Below the pieces are notes generated by a model. That model was not told the origin of the DNA. It made no database searches and saw only the letters and a program-made list of their open reading frames with translations. Positions 1-7,985 of a DNA stretch of 64,000 nt are shown one piece after another. A program made the position numbers and the translations under genes. Origin of the DNA: Drouetiella sp036703255 (GTDB lineage: Bacteria > Cyanobacteriota > Cyanobacteriia > Elainellales > Elainellaceae); the NCBI GenBank assembly GCA_036703255.1, contig DATNPL010000092.1, forward strand, positions 62,001-126,000, given 5' to 3'. Each line of letters starts with the position of its first letter. Position 1 is the first letter of the stretch.

Positions 1-915
1 CTAGATATAGGCATCATCGCAGGACTGTATGCGATCGCCCATGCCCTCAATTCCTGGCTCTTTTTCCCACTCTTTTGGGTGGCGCAGGGAACGATGTTTT
101 GGGCGCTGTTTGTCGTGGGGCATGATTGCGGTCATGGATCTTTTTCCAAGCTCAAATGGCTCAATAACTTAGTCGGACATCTGGCTCATACGCCCATCTT
201 GGTGCCGTTCCACGGTTGGCGCATCAGCCATAGAACCCATCATGCCAACACGGGCAATCTGGACACCGATGAAAGCTGGTATCCTGTCTCAGAAGCCAAG
301 TACGAGCAGATGCCCTGGTATGAAAAGCTGTTTCGCTTTTATCTGCCGCTGTTGGCCTACCCGATTTACCTATTTCGGCGATCGCCCGGTCGGCAAGGCG
401 GCTCTCACTTTGATCCCAAAAGCCCGCTGTTTCGCCCCTCCGAAAAATGGGATGTGTTGACTAGCTCTGCGCTACTGGTGTTGATGGTCGGCTTTTTAGG
501 CTATCTGACTTTCCAGTTTGGCTGGGTTTTTCTGGTGAAGTACTACTTGGCTCCCTATCTCGTGTTCGTCATGTGGCTAGATTTGGTCACATTTCTACAC
601 CACACCGAGGCAGACATCCCCTGGTATCGCGGTGATGACTGGTATTTCCTCAAAGGGGCGCTCTCTACAATCGATCGAGACTATGGGTTTTTCAACCCTA
701 TTCACCACGACATCGGCACCCATGTGGCGCACCATATTTTTCTCAATATGCCGCACTACCACCTGAAGACGGCAACAGAGGCAATCAAACCCATTCTGGG
801 CGATTACTATCGCAAATCTGAGGTGTCTATCTGGAAGGGTTTCATGCGCTCTTATTGGGCTTGCCAGTTTGTGCCTAACCAAGGGGGTAAGGTTTACTAC
901 CAATCTACAAAGTGA
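1..915 (+). CDS. desB: Omega-3 (delta-15) acyl-lipid desaturase DesB, 5' end missing
   Basis: Membrane di-iron desaturase that introduces the omega-3 double bond into fatty acids esterified to membrane glycerolipids, using reduced ferredoxin. The reading frame is open to base 1, so the start codon lies outside the window. All three histidine boxes are visible: HDCGH (121-135), HRTHH (229-243) and HVAHH (721-735). HVAHH, together with the HTPILVPFHGWRISHRTHH context, points to the DesB type rather than the delta-12 DesA type. Hydrophobic segments lie between boxes 1 and 3, as expected for four membrane spans. The substrate position is inferred from family resemblance. A long palindrome begins 23 bp after the stop codon. 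Cold induction is usual for this family, but the promoter is not in the window. Confidence 0.93.
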   Translation, partial: LDIGIIAGLYAIAHALNSWLFFPLFWVAQGTMFWALFVVGHDCGHGSFSKLKWLNNLVGHLAHTPILVPFHGWRISHRTHHANTGNLDTDESWYPVSEAKYEQMPWYEKLFRFYLPLLAYPIYLFRRSPGRQGGSHFDPKSPLFRPSEKWDVLTSSALLVLMVGFLGYLTFQFGWVFLVKYYLAPYLVFVMWLDLVTFLHHTEADIPWYRGDDWYFLKGALSTIDRDYGFFNPIHHDIGTHVAHHIFLNMPHYHLKTATEAIKPILGDYYRKSEVSIWKGFMRSYWACQFVPNQGGKVYYQSTK

Positions 916-938
916 TGGGTTAGAGGCGATCGGGCTTA

Positions 939-977
939 GGACATTTTTGAGGACGCTCCACGTCCTCAAAAATGTCC
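939..977. repeat. Pentaloop palindrome 1 (17 bp stem, loop CTCCA)
   Basis: Perfect inverted repeat with arms 939-955 and 961-977 and a 5-nt loop CTCCA closed by CG/CG. It lies between the co-directional desB and rpiA. The left arm is T-rich and the right arm A-rich, so it lacks the 3' T tract of an intrinsic terminator. It belongs to the dispersed family with the CG-CTCCR-CG tip. Confidence 0.85.
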
Positions 978-1114
978 CCACATAATTACTGCTATAAATC
1001 ATCGGGTGTGGAGAATGGAAACTACAGACCCCACCCTACTCTCCCTCAATACCCCTACAGGATTGTGGGAATATGGAACCTGTATATTTCAGTCAGTTTT
1101 GAGGAGCTTGCGTA

Positions 1115-1825
1115 ATGACGGAAGGACTTGATCCGGTAAAGGTGATGAAGCAAGAGGTGGGTCGGGCAGCGGCAGCACGGGTGCAGTCGGGTTCGATCGT
1201 CGGGCTGGGAACCGGATCGACCACCGCCTTTGCCATCCAATTTTTGGGCGATCGCCTCAAGTCAGGCGAACTCCAAAATGTGAAGGGAGTGCCGACATCC
1301 TTTCAGGCTTCAGTGCTAGCGAAAAAGTACGGCATTCCTCTAGTGACGCTAGATGATGTGGATAGCATTGATGTCGCCATCGATGGAGCCGATGAGGTTG
1401 ATCCTCAAAAGAACTTGATCAAAGGGGGCGGAGCAGCCCATACGCGCGAAAAAATCGTGGACTCTCTGGCCAAAGAATTTATTGTGGTCGTAGACAGCAG
1501 CAAAATGGTCGATCGCCTCGGCTCAACGTTTGCGCTGCCTGTAGAGGTACTACCTATGGCTGTAACACCCGTGACCCATGCGATCGCCAAGCTGGGGGGC
1601 AAGTCAGAGCTGCGCATGGGGATTAAAAAAGATGGCCCCGTGATTACCGACCAGGGCAACATGGTCTTAGATGTCACTTTTGCAGCGATCGAGAATCCGG
1701 CTGAGCTAGAGAAAACCCTCAATAATATTCCTGGCGTTCTGGAAAACGGGCTATTTGTAGGTGTGGCGGATCTGATCTTGATCGGCGAAATTATTGATGG
1801 CAAGCCCAGCGTTCGCGAGTTCTAG
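1115..1825 (+). CDS. rpiA: Ribose-5-phosphate isomerase A
   Basis: Interconverts ribose 5-phosphate and ribulose 5-phosphate in the cytosol, feeding the Calvin cycle and the oxidative pentose phosphate pathway. The 236-residue length is normal for RpiA. Family signatures are intact: the phosphate-binding GLGTGST loop near residue 30, the DGADEVD catalytic stretch, and KGGGAAHTREK carrying the catalytic lysine and glutamate. The ATG at 1115 follows TTGAGGAG, a plausible ribosome binding site. The gene is monocistronic by spacing: 199 bp separate it from desB, and a 25-bp-stem palindrome follows 20 bp after the stop. Confidence 0.97.
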   Translation: MTEGLDPVKVMKQEVGRAAAARVQSGSIVGLGTGSTTAFAIQFLGDRLKSGELQNVKGVPTSFQASVLAKKYGIPLVTLDDVDSIDVAIDGADEVDPQKNLIKGGGAAHTREKIVDSLAKEFIVVVDSSKMVDRLGSTFALPVEVLPMAVTPVTHAIAKLGGKSELRMGIKKDGPVITDQGNMVLDVTFAAIENPAELEKTLNNIPGVLENGLFVGVADLILIGEIIDGKPSVREF

Positions 1826-1845
1826 ACAAGGCGCTACAGGCTTTA

Positions 1846-1900
1846 GCTATCAAATTTATTTGGGCAGGCGCTCCGCGCCTGCCCAAATAAATTTGATAGC
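1846..1900. repeat. Pentaloop palindrome 2 (25 bp perfect stem, loop CTCCG)
   Basis: Arms 1846-1870 and 1876-1900 are perfectly complementary over 25 bp, with loop CTCCG (1871-1875) in the core GGCGCTCCGCGCC. It sits in the convergent gap between rpiA and the DUF2325 gene. The arms run T-rich then A-rich, the reverse of a terminator. Confidence 0.92.
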
Positions 1901-1931
1901 CAGGTTAGGCAATGCCGAAGATTTTAATGCC

Positions 1932-2975
1932 TCATGCAGGTTTCGAGTAATGGCTTTTGAGACGACGAGCCAATTGCTGAGATTTCAGCCCGTACTCGAT
2001 CGCCTCCAAAACTCTAACCACACCTGTTGTGTTAATCATTTCTACGTTTTTGCCTGCTCTTTGCGCCGCTTGCACGGCTTTGTCCGTCAGCTTGTGGCTT
2101 GTGTAGCCTGTGATGATTAAAATCAGGTCAGCCGTGACAATATGGCTCTCAGACTGTCCGGCAATTTGCGGCCCCGCCTGGGCAGTACACCAGACTAAAG
2201 TGACATCCGAATCGCGGAGGCGGTTCCGAATCACGGTTTCCAGGCGATCGTGTCCGCCAAAAATTACGACTTTTCCTGCTAGCACGCCGTAGGGGTTAGG
2301 ACGCTTTTCCGAGGTGCGGTGGCGCACACGAGGCTGCACATCGGGCGCACGCTCTACCCGCGATCGATTCTCTAGAGCCTTGTTGTAAATAAACGCTAGG
2401 GTTTGCTCATGGCTGCCCCGTAGGCGGGCGACAGGGCCTTCCTCGCTGTGGTCATTGATTTGGGTAATTAAGGCATCTACTACTTCCTCTAAAGCGCCGA
2501 TCGCCTTGAGATCATGCACATAGGCTCGAACAGCGATCGAGGCATCGGTGGCGCTAAAGAAGTCCTCTTGTTCCGAAATCATTTCTAGCAAGTCGGCTTT
2601 TAGCGCCTGTCGCCAGCGATTGGTTTGTTCAGTTAGCCGTTCGTCAAGCAGCCGTTCTTCGTTAAGCAGCATTTGGCGATCGATCGTTTGAGTCGCCAGC
2701 AGCGGCGCATCATCCAGTTTTTGTTTGAGGTCAGCCGCTTTTTCTTCGAGCTTCTGTCGCGTCATACTGTCTACAAAATCTTCTGACACCAGCTGAGACA
2801 GCATTTGTTCAACTTGGGCAAGTAAAGGCTCTAGTCGCTGCTTAATTTTGCCTATTTCCTGGTGAATCTGTTCATCACGCTGCTGCTGTAGTCGTTTTTC
2901 TTCAAGCTCTATTTTCGCCAGTGAAAGTAAATCCTGAACTGAACTTTCCAAATCATCAAGGTCTGAAATATCCAT
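1932..2975 (-). CDS. Coiled-coil protein with C-terminal DUF2325 domain
   Basis: Function unknown. The C-terminal ~100 residues (KVVIFGGHDRLETVIRNRL to the end) match the DUF2325 fold, a Rossmann-like domain found in bacteria with no assigned reaction. The N-terminal two thirds is rich in E, Q, K and L with heptad character (for example EKAADLKQKLDDAPLLATQ), suggesting long helices or a coiled coil. I place the start at the ATG at 2975 (MDISDLDDLE). The upstream in-frame ATG at 3035 would add a basic, low-quality leader. Its 3' end faces rpiA across palindrome 2. A role in signalling or nucleotide sensing is possible but not shown by the sequence. Confidence 0.85.
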   Translation of the reverse strand: MDISDLDDLESSVQDLLSLAKIELEEKRLQQQRDEQIHQEIGKIKQRLEPLLAQVEQMLSQLVSEDFVDSMTRQKLEEKAADLKQKLDDAPLLATQTIDRQMLLNEERLLDERLTEQTNRWRQALKADLLEMISEQEDFFSATDASIAVRAYVHDLKAIGALEEVVDALITQINDHSEEGPVARLRGSHEQTLAFIYNKALENRSRVERAPDVQPRVRHRTSEKRPNPYGVLAGKVVIFGGHDRLETVIRNRLRDSDVTLVWCTAQAGPQIAGQSESHIVTADLILIITGYTSHKLTDKAVQAAQRAGKNVEMINTTGVVRVLEAIEYGLKSQQLARRLKSHYSKPA

Positions 2976-3353
2976 AAGATTTCGAGGGAACTTTGTAAAA
3001 CTATGTAAAAGGAGCCTGTTTGAATATGAAACCAACTCAAGACTAGCCCTACTTGAGATTAGCTTTGCTTATCTGTTGTCTCTTCCGTCTAAAGACGGAT
3101 GAAGCAACCTTATCAGCTTTTTCTAGCAAGAAAAAGAGATAAGCACTATCCATAAAAGTGATATCCAGCTTATCGATCGAGAATCGATCGTGATCAGGCC
3201 GGATAAGAACGATCGCCCACGGTAGATGCAGACCCATCTCCCGTAAAGCAGTAATCTATCAACTCTAGCTATCTATCATTATTGCTATTTTTGTAGTGGG
3301 TTGAGTCAACCGTAGCAACACATATCTTCCCTAAGTCAACAATCCAAGAGACT
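2976..3353. other. Intergenic region between divergent genes
   Basis: This gap separates the DUF2325 gene (minus) from the aldo/keto reductase (plus) and must carry both promoters. A small hairpin with 7-bp arms TCCGTCT/AGACGGA lies at 3084-3099. A 62-codon minus-strand frame at 3049-3237 is not convincing. No recognised operator was seen. Confidence 0.5.
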
Positions 3354-4532
3354 ATGCAATATCGAAGATTTGGGCGTACAGAGCTATCCATTCCCGTGTT
3401 CTCCTGTGGAGGAATGCGCTATCAGTACAAATGGCAAGATGTGCCGATATCGGAGATTCCAGCCAGCAATCAGGCTAATCTAGAGGCCACCATTCAGCAA
3501 GCACTAGAGGTTGGCATTCATCATATCGAAACCGCAAGGGGTTATGGTACCTCAGAACTTCAACTTGGTGAAATCTTGCCGACTCTGCCCCGAGACAAGC
3601 TGATTGTGCAAACTAAAGTAGGAGCCGCCGACGCCCAAGAGTTTCAGCGCAACCTGGAGCAGTCTTTTGCCAATCTTAAACTGGACTACGTTGATCTGTT
3701 AGGGCTGCATGGTATCAACAATGCCAAGGCGTTTGAGCAATGTATGCGGCCCGGCGGCTGTTTGGATGTCGCCCGCAAATTTCAGCGGCAGGGGCGGATT
3801 CGCCATATTGGATTCTCGACCCATGCGCCCACAGATCTGATTTTGCAGGCGATCGCCACCGATCAATTTGATTACGTCAACCTACATTGGTACTACATCA
3901 ACCAGGGAAACTGGGCAGCGATCGAAGCGGCTAAACGTCATGACATGGGCGTGTTTATCATCAGTCCATCGAATAAAGGCGGCAATCTCTACGACCCACC
4001 TCAAACGTTGATAGACCTTTGCTATCCCCTGAGTCCGATGGTGTTTAACGATCTGTTTTGCCTCAGCCACCCCGAAGTGCATACCCTGAGCATTGGCGCA
4101 GCTCGACCCCAAGATCTAGAGGAGCATCTGAAAACTCTGGCATTGCTCGATCGCGCTGACGAAATTTTGCCGCCCATTATTGAGCGGCTAGAGCAGGCAG
4201 CGATCGACAAGCTGGGTGAAGACTGGTTTCGCACCTGGCATGTGGGTCTACCGCAACACCACGAGACTCCGGGTGGAATCAATATTCCGGTGATTCTGTG
4301 GCTGCGTAATCTAGCAATCGCCTATGACATGGTGGACTATGGCAAGATGCGATATAACCTGCTGACCAATGCAGGCGACTGGTTTCCTGGAGCCAAGGCC
4401 GATCGGGTTAGTACGCTGGATCTAAGCGCTTGTCTGGCGCAGAGTCCCCATAGCGATCGCATTCCGGCATTGCTAACCGAAGCGCATCAGCTTTTGGCCG
4501 GAGCAGAGGTGAAGCGGCTATCTCAGCAGTAG
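3354..4532 (+). CDS. Aldo/keto reductase family oxidoreductase (COG1453-like)
   Basis: Predicted cytosolic NAD(P)H-dependent oxidoreductase with a TIM-barrel fold. The N-terminus MQYRRFGRTELSIPVFSCGG is typical of the family. The expected catalytic positions can be followed: HIETARGYGTSE (acidic residue, here Glu, and Tyr of the tetrad), LIVQTKVG (Lys) and LLGLHGIN (His). At 392 residues it is longer than classical AKRs (~320), with a C-terminal extension as in the COG1453 group. No CxxC cluster of the ferredoxin-like subgroup is visible. The substrate cannot be told from sequence. Its last 10 bp overlap the 3' end of the convergent HIT gene. Confidence 0.9.
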   Translation: MQYRRFGRTELSIPVFSCGGMRYQYKWQDVPISEIPASNQANLEATIQQALEVGIHHIETARGYGTSELQLGEILPTLPRDKLIVQTKVGAADAQEFQRNLEQSFANLKLDYVDLLGLHGINNAKAFEQCMRPGGCLDVARKFQRQGRIRHIGFSTHAPTDLILQAIATDQFDYVNLHWYYINQGNWAAIEAAKRHDMGVFIISPSNKGGNLYDPPQTLIDLCYPLSPMVFNDLFCLSHPEVHTLSIGAARPQDLEEHLKTLALLDRADEILPPIIERLEQAAIDKLGEDWFRTWHVGLPQHHETPGGINIPVILWLRNLAIAYDMVDYGKMRYNLLTNAGDWFPGAKADRVSTLDLSACLAQSPHSDRIPALLTEAHQLLAGAEVKRLSQQ

Positions 4533-5014
4533 CCTTGGGCTTGCAGGGAGTTCCGCACTTTTTCAGCGGCGATCGCCATCTGTTCATCATCAGGGCTTGC
4601 CTGAGACAGTCGGGCAACCTGCAATTTCCAGCCCTTCAGCCCTGCTTCCGCAGGCTCGGGGTAGCGAGGCTGAAGGACAAAATGGACATGGTAAGGACGC
4701 TGATCGACCCAGAGGCTGACATAAACGCGATCGGCTCCTAATGCCTGCACCATAGCGCCCGAAAGCATTTTCAGCATATGACCCAGTTCCGCCGATTCTG
4801 CTGAAGTCAAATCCCACAGGTTTTCACAATGCCGCCGAGTTTTAAGGACGATCGCCCCTAAACCCAACGCACCCAGGCAATGATCGGCAACCCAGTGATC
4901 GGTTGACCAGATGACTCCACCAGGAACGGCGATTGCCCCCGTTAGCGTTTGGCAAGCGAGGCAATCCGGCTCATTTGCCAAAGCCCCCGGCTCATTTGCC
5001 AAAGCCCTTGCCAC
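4523..5014 (-). CDS. HIT (histidine triad) family protein, triad incomplete
   Basis: Small nucleotide-binding protein of the HIT superfamily, whose members hydrolyse or transfer nucleotidyl groups. The CLACQTL start, GAIVLKTRRHCENLWDL and the terminal YHVHFVLQPRYPE match the family. The usual H-x-H-x-H motif reads H-V-H-F-V, so the third histidine is replaced by valine while the frame stays intact. The start is uncertain. GTG at 5014 gives MARALANEPGALANEPDCL, whose first residues come from a 21-bp tandem duplication overlapping the end of the cobW-like gene. A downstream TTG would remove it. Likely co-transcribed with the upstream cobW-like gene. Confidence 0.85.
   Translation of the reverse strand: MARALANEPGALANEPDCLACQTLTGAIAVPGGVIWSTDHWVADHCLGALGLGAIVLKTRRHCENLWDLTSAESAELGHMLKMLSGAMVQALGADRVYVSLWVDQRPYHVHFVLQPRYPEPAEAGLKGWKLQVARLSQASPDDEQMAIAAEKVRNSLQAQGYC
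4966..5007. repeat. 21-bp perfect tandem duplication at a gene junction
   Basis: Two identical 21-bp units, 4966-4986 and 4987-5007. The second unit contains the stop codon of the CobW-family gene (4992-4994). On the HIT side the units encode ALANEPG twice. The duplication appears to have created the overlap between the two genes. Confidence 0.95.
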
Positions 5015-6158
5015 GATTCGTGGAGGGAAGACACAGGCAGTCCTGGATCTGCTGCCGCAGTTTTTCAGACTCTAGATCTTGCCCAATCAGCACAAGCTGA
5101 TTTTTGGGTGCGCCTTTCCACTCGCTGTCATCTAGCGAAAACCGCTTGCCGCTAAGGTGAAAGATGTGACGCTTAGGGCTTTCGTCAAACCACAGGATGC
5201 CTTTGGCGCGAAAAACGGAAGCGGGAAGCTGCGTATCCAGGAAATGCTGAAACTTCTTGATGGCGAAAGGGCGATCGCTCTGAAACGAGATGGAGGTGAA
5301 GCCATCGATCGCTAAATGATCGGAATGCTGATGACCGTGATCATGTTCACAATGCCCGTGATCGTGGTCGCAGCCCGCATGATCATGGGTGTCATGAGCA
5401 TCATGATTATGGGCGTCATGATCGTGTGGTTCATGATCGTGATGGGCGTGATCGTCATGATCGTGATCGCCATGACCTTCTTTCTCAAAGTACTTGTCTG
5501 ACTCAAACAAGCCAACGCTGAGGATTAGCGGTAGCGGCACGTTCGACTGCTTTGTGCGAAGGATTCTGGCACCCTCTTTCACATCTCGAATTTTGACTTC
5601 TAGCGAATCCAGATCGGCTTCATCTACCAAGTCAGCCTTGTTTAGCAGAATGATGTCGCCGTAGAGAATCTGGTTATGGGCAGCTTCGCTGTTGAACAAA
5701 TCTAGGCTGTAGTTTTCGGCATCCACCAGAGTAATAATGGAATCTAGGCGGGTGAGGTCGCGCAGTTCGGTGCCCAAAAAGGTGAGGGCGATCGGTAAAG
5801 GATCGGCAAGCCCTGTCGTTTCAACGACGAGGTAATCAATCTGGTCGCCGCGCTCCAGCACCTTATAGACTGCCTCCACCAGATCATTGTTGATGGTGCA
5901 GCAGATGCAGCCATTGCTCAGCTCCACCATATTTTCATCGCTGTTGTCTAGGGTGATCAGCAGCTCGTTATCAATGCCGATTTCACCAAATTCATTCACC
6001 AAGACGGCAGTTTTGATCCCTTCCTGATTGGTGAGAATATGGTTAAGCAGGGTCGTCTTGCCGCTACCCAAAAATCCGGTAATGATGGTAACGGGGAGGC
6101 CGTGTTTGGCATCATCCATTTGAGAAGATGCGCGGGTGGAGGTCACTACTGAGGTCAT
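4992..6158 (-). CDS. CobW/COG0523 family GTPase with long His-rich metal-binding stretch
   Basis: G3E-family GTPase of the metallochaperone group related to YjiA, ZNG1 and CobW, cytosolic, thought to insert or manage zinc or cobalt. Walker A GFLGSGKT lies at residues 28-35, the metal-binding CxCC motif appears in ELSNGCICCTI, and the NKAD guanine-specificity motif is intact. A spacer of about 55 residues near residue 228 (DNA about 5316-5480) is nearly all His and Asp, typical of zinc-related members. The CobW C-terminal domain follows. At 388 residues it is normal for the group. Its stop lies inside a 21-bp duplication shared with the HIT gene. Which metal it serves cannot be decided from sequence. 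Confidence 0.93.
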   Translation of the reverse strand: MTSVVTSTRASSQMDDAKHGLPVTIITGFLGSGKTTLLNHILTNQEGIKTAVLVNEFGEIGIDNELLITLDNSDENMVELSNGCICCTINNDLVEAVYKVLERGDQIDYLVVETTGLADPLPIALTFLGTELRDLTRLDSIITLVDAENYSLDLFNSEAAHNQILYGDIILLNKADLVDEADLDSLEVKIRDVKEGARILRTKQSNVPLPLILSVGLFESDKYFEKEGHGDHDHDDHAHHDHEPHDHDAHNHDAHDTHDHAGCDHDHGHCEHDHGHQHSDHLAIDGFTSISFQSDRPFAIKKFQHFLDTQLPASVFRAKGILWFDESPKRHIFHLSGKRFSLDDSEWKGAPKNQLVLIGQDLESEKLRQQIQDCLCLPSTNRGKGFGK

Positions 6159-6510
6159 AGCCAGTCGTTAAAAAAGTTCAGGATAGTGGAAGCGATCGGT
6201 TCAGCCAGCCTTAGCTTAGCCAGCCTTAGCTTAGATAGCCTTGGGGGGTGGCTCCTGTTTCACACCTGAGAACTCAGGAATGAGAACGACTCTCGCTTAT
6301 CATTATTATTGCCTGTCTACCCGTAAGTTGTGGCTACAAGTTGTGGCGAGTTTGCATTTATTCTGAAATTGAGAGCGTTGAGATTGAGGAGCGATCGTGC
6401 CGCAAGACTACACTTTGACCGATGTCGTACTAGATTGCGTACCAACTTGTTGTGATGTTTTGTTGTAATGTCGCTGCTTTGCACCTCTCTCTAAAATCCC
6501 TGAACTCACC
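6159..6510. other. Divergent promoter region of the cobW-like gene and cysS
   Basis: 352 bp. It contains a 15-bp perfect tandem duplication (6205-6219, 6220-6234), a 14-bp inverted repeat CCTGAG-AA-CTCAGG (6265-6278), and a weak AT-rich palindrome described separately. No coding sequence is supported. Confidence 0.6.
6279..6304. promoter_or_regulatory. Possible metal-regulator operator upstream of the cobW-like gene
   Basis: Half-sites AATGAGAA (6279-6286) and TTATCATT (6297-6304) form an inverted repeat with one mismatch and a 10-bp centre. AT-rich palindromes containing TTATCATT resemble Fur/Zur-type boxes, and COG0523 genes are often Zur-controlled. The spacing does not fit the usual 7-1-7 box, so this is only a candidate. 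Confidence 0.25.
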
Positions 6511-7983
6511 ATGCCGCTCAAACTTTACAACACGTTGACCCGCCGCAAAGAAGTCTTTGAATCCCTAGAGCCAGGGAAAGTCAAGATGTACTATTGCGGT
6601 GTGACGGTGTACGACTATTGCCACCTGGGTCACGCTAGAGCCTGCGTTATTTGGGACATTGCGCGACGCTACTTAAGCTGGCGGGGCTATGACGTGCGCT
6701 ACGTGCAAAATTTTACCGATATTGACGACAAAATCTTGAATCGCGCCAAGGCAGAAGGCTCGACGATGCAAGCAGTGGCCGAACGCTTCATCCAGGCTTA
6801 CTTTGAAGACATGGCACGTCTCAACGTCATGGAAGCCAACGAATATCCGCGTGCCACCCATACCCTCGACGGCATTAAGCGGCTGATTCATGATCTGGAG
6901 CAAAAGGGCTATGCCTATCCTGCTGCGGGGGATGTGTACTACTCTGTTCGGGCTTTCCCGGAATATGGCAAACTCTCCGGACGCAAGCTGGAAGACATGC
7001 AGGCCGGAGCTGGGGGACGCACGGATGCCGATCCAGAAGCCACCAAGAAAAAAGATCCGTTTGACTTTGCCCTTTGGAAAGCGGCAAAGTCCGGAGAGCC
7101 ATCCTGGGAATCGCCTTGGGGGGCAGGTCGTCCGGGTTGGCATATCGAATGTTCAGCCATGGTGCGCGATCGCCTCGGTGACACGATCGACATCCACGCA
7201 GGCGGCAGCGATCTCATCTTTCCCCACCATGAAAATGAGATTGCTCAATCAGAACCTGCCACAGGTCAGCCCTTGTCGCGCTACTGGCTGCACAACGGCA
7301 TGGTCAATGTCGGCGGCGAAAAGATGTCTAAGTCTTTGGGCAATTTCACCACAATTCGCAAGCTGCTCGACTCTGGGCTAGACCCTATGGCGCTGCGGCT
7401 GTTTATTCTGCAAGCCCACTACCGCAAGCCAATCGACTTTACCGATGAGGCGATCGCCGCTGTCCAAAACAGCTGGGAAACGCTGAAAGAGGGGTTGCTG
7501 TTTGGCTATAAGTTTAGTGAAAAGCTCGGCTGGACAGATACCGCAGATCCTTTCTTTGGCGATCCGGCAGCCATGCGAATTAATCTGGAGAGCGATCCCG
7601 TTCAGCGCTTCCAGAACTCAATGGATGATGATCTCAACACATCGGGCGGGGTAGCTGTTCTATTTGAGCTGGCCAAAGAGTTGCGAAAAGAGGGCAATAT
7701 CCTAACGCACGAAGGCAAGACAGAAGCTGATGCCCAAACGCTGCGCCAGCAATGGCAAACCCTCATCGTTTTGGCAGAAATTCTCGGCTTGGCAGCAAAG
7801 CCTGTGGAGTCAGAAAGCCTCAAGCTCACCGATAGTGAAATTACGGCGCTGATTGAGCAACGTCAGGTAGCCAAGCAAGCGAAAAATTTTGCAGAGAGCG
7901 ATCGCATTCGAGATCAGCTCAAAGCTGAGGGCATCGTCTTGGTTGATAAACCGGGTGGCGTAACGGAGTGGCATCCGGGCTAA
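6511..7983 (+). CDS. cysS: Cysteinyl-tRNA synthetase
   Basis: Class I aminoacyl-tRNA synthetase that charges tRNA-Cys in the cytosol. The HIGH-type signature is HLGHA at residues 38-42, preceded by YYCGVTVYDYC whose first Cys is a zinc ligand. KMSKS is at residues 271-275. The WHIECS segment and the C-terminal helical domain ending GGVTEWHPG are also typical. At 490 residues the length is standard. The stop is followed after 2 bp by the next start codon, so the glycosyltransferase gene is probably co-transcribed. Confidence 0.98.
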   Translation: MPLKLYNTLTRRKEVFESLEPGKVKMYYCGVTVYDYCHLGHARACVIWDIARRYLSWRGYDVRYVQNFTDIDDKILNRAKAEGSTMQAVAERFIQAYFEDMARLNVMEANEYPRATHTLDGIKRLIHDLEQKGYAYPAAGDVYYSVRAFPEYGKLSGRKLEDMQAGAGGRTDADPEATKKKDPFDFALWKAAKSGEPSWESPWGAGRPGWHIECSAMVRDRLGDTIDIHAGGSDLIFPHHENEIAQSEPATGQPLSRYWLHNGMVNVGGEKMSKSLGNFTTIRKLLDSGLDPMALRLFILQAHYRKPIDFTDEAIAAVQNSWETLKEGLLFGYKFSEKLGWTDTADPFFGDPAAMRINLESDPVQRFQNSMDDDLNTSGGVAVLFELAKELRKEGNILTHEGKTEADAQTLRQQWQTLIVLAEILGLAAKPVESESLKLTDSEITALIEQRQVAKQAKNFAESDRIRDQLKAEGIVLVDKPGGVTEWHPG

Positions 7984-7985
7984 CT

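Noticed and set aside
939..977. Interpreting the pentaloop palindromes as ordinary Rho-independent terminators
   Set aside because: The arms carry T on the left and A on the right, so no U tract follows the GC-rich stem in either direction, unlike the true terminators seen here.
3049..3237. 62-codon minus-strand frame upstream of the DUF2325 gene
   Set aside because: No ribosome binding site, no recognisable family and it lies in a promoter region. Its composition is fairly protein-like, so it could be a remnant, but support is too thin.
5316..5501. Met/Ile/Val-rich frames opposite the His-rich part of the CobW-family gene
   Set aside because: They are antisense shadows of repeated His and Asp codons.
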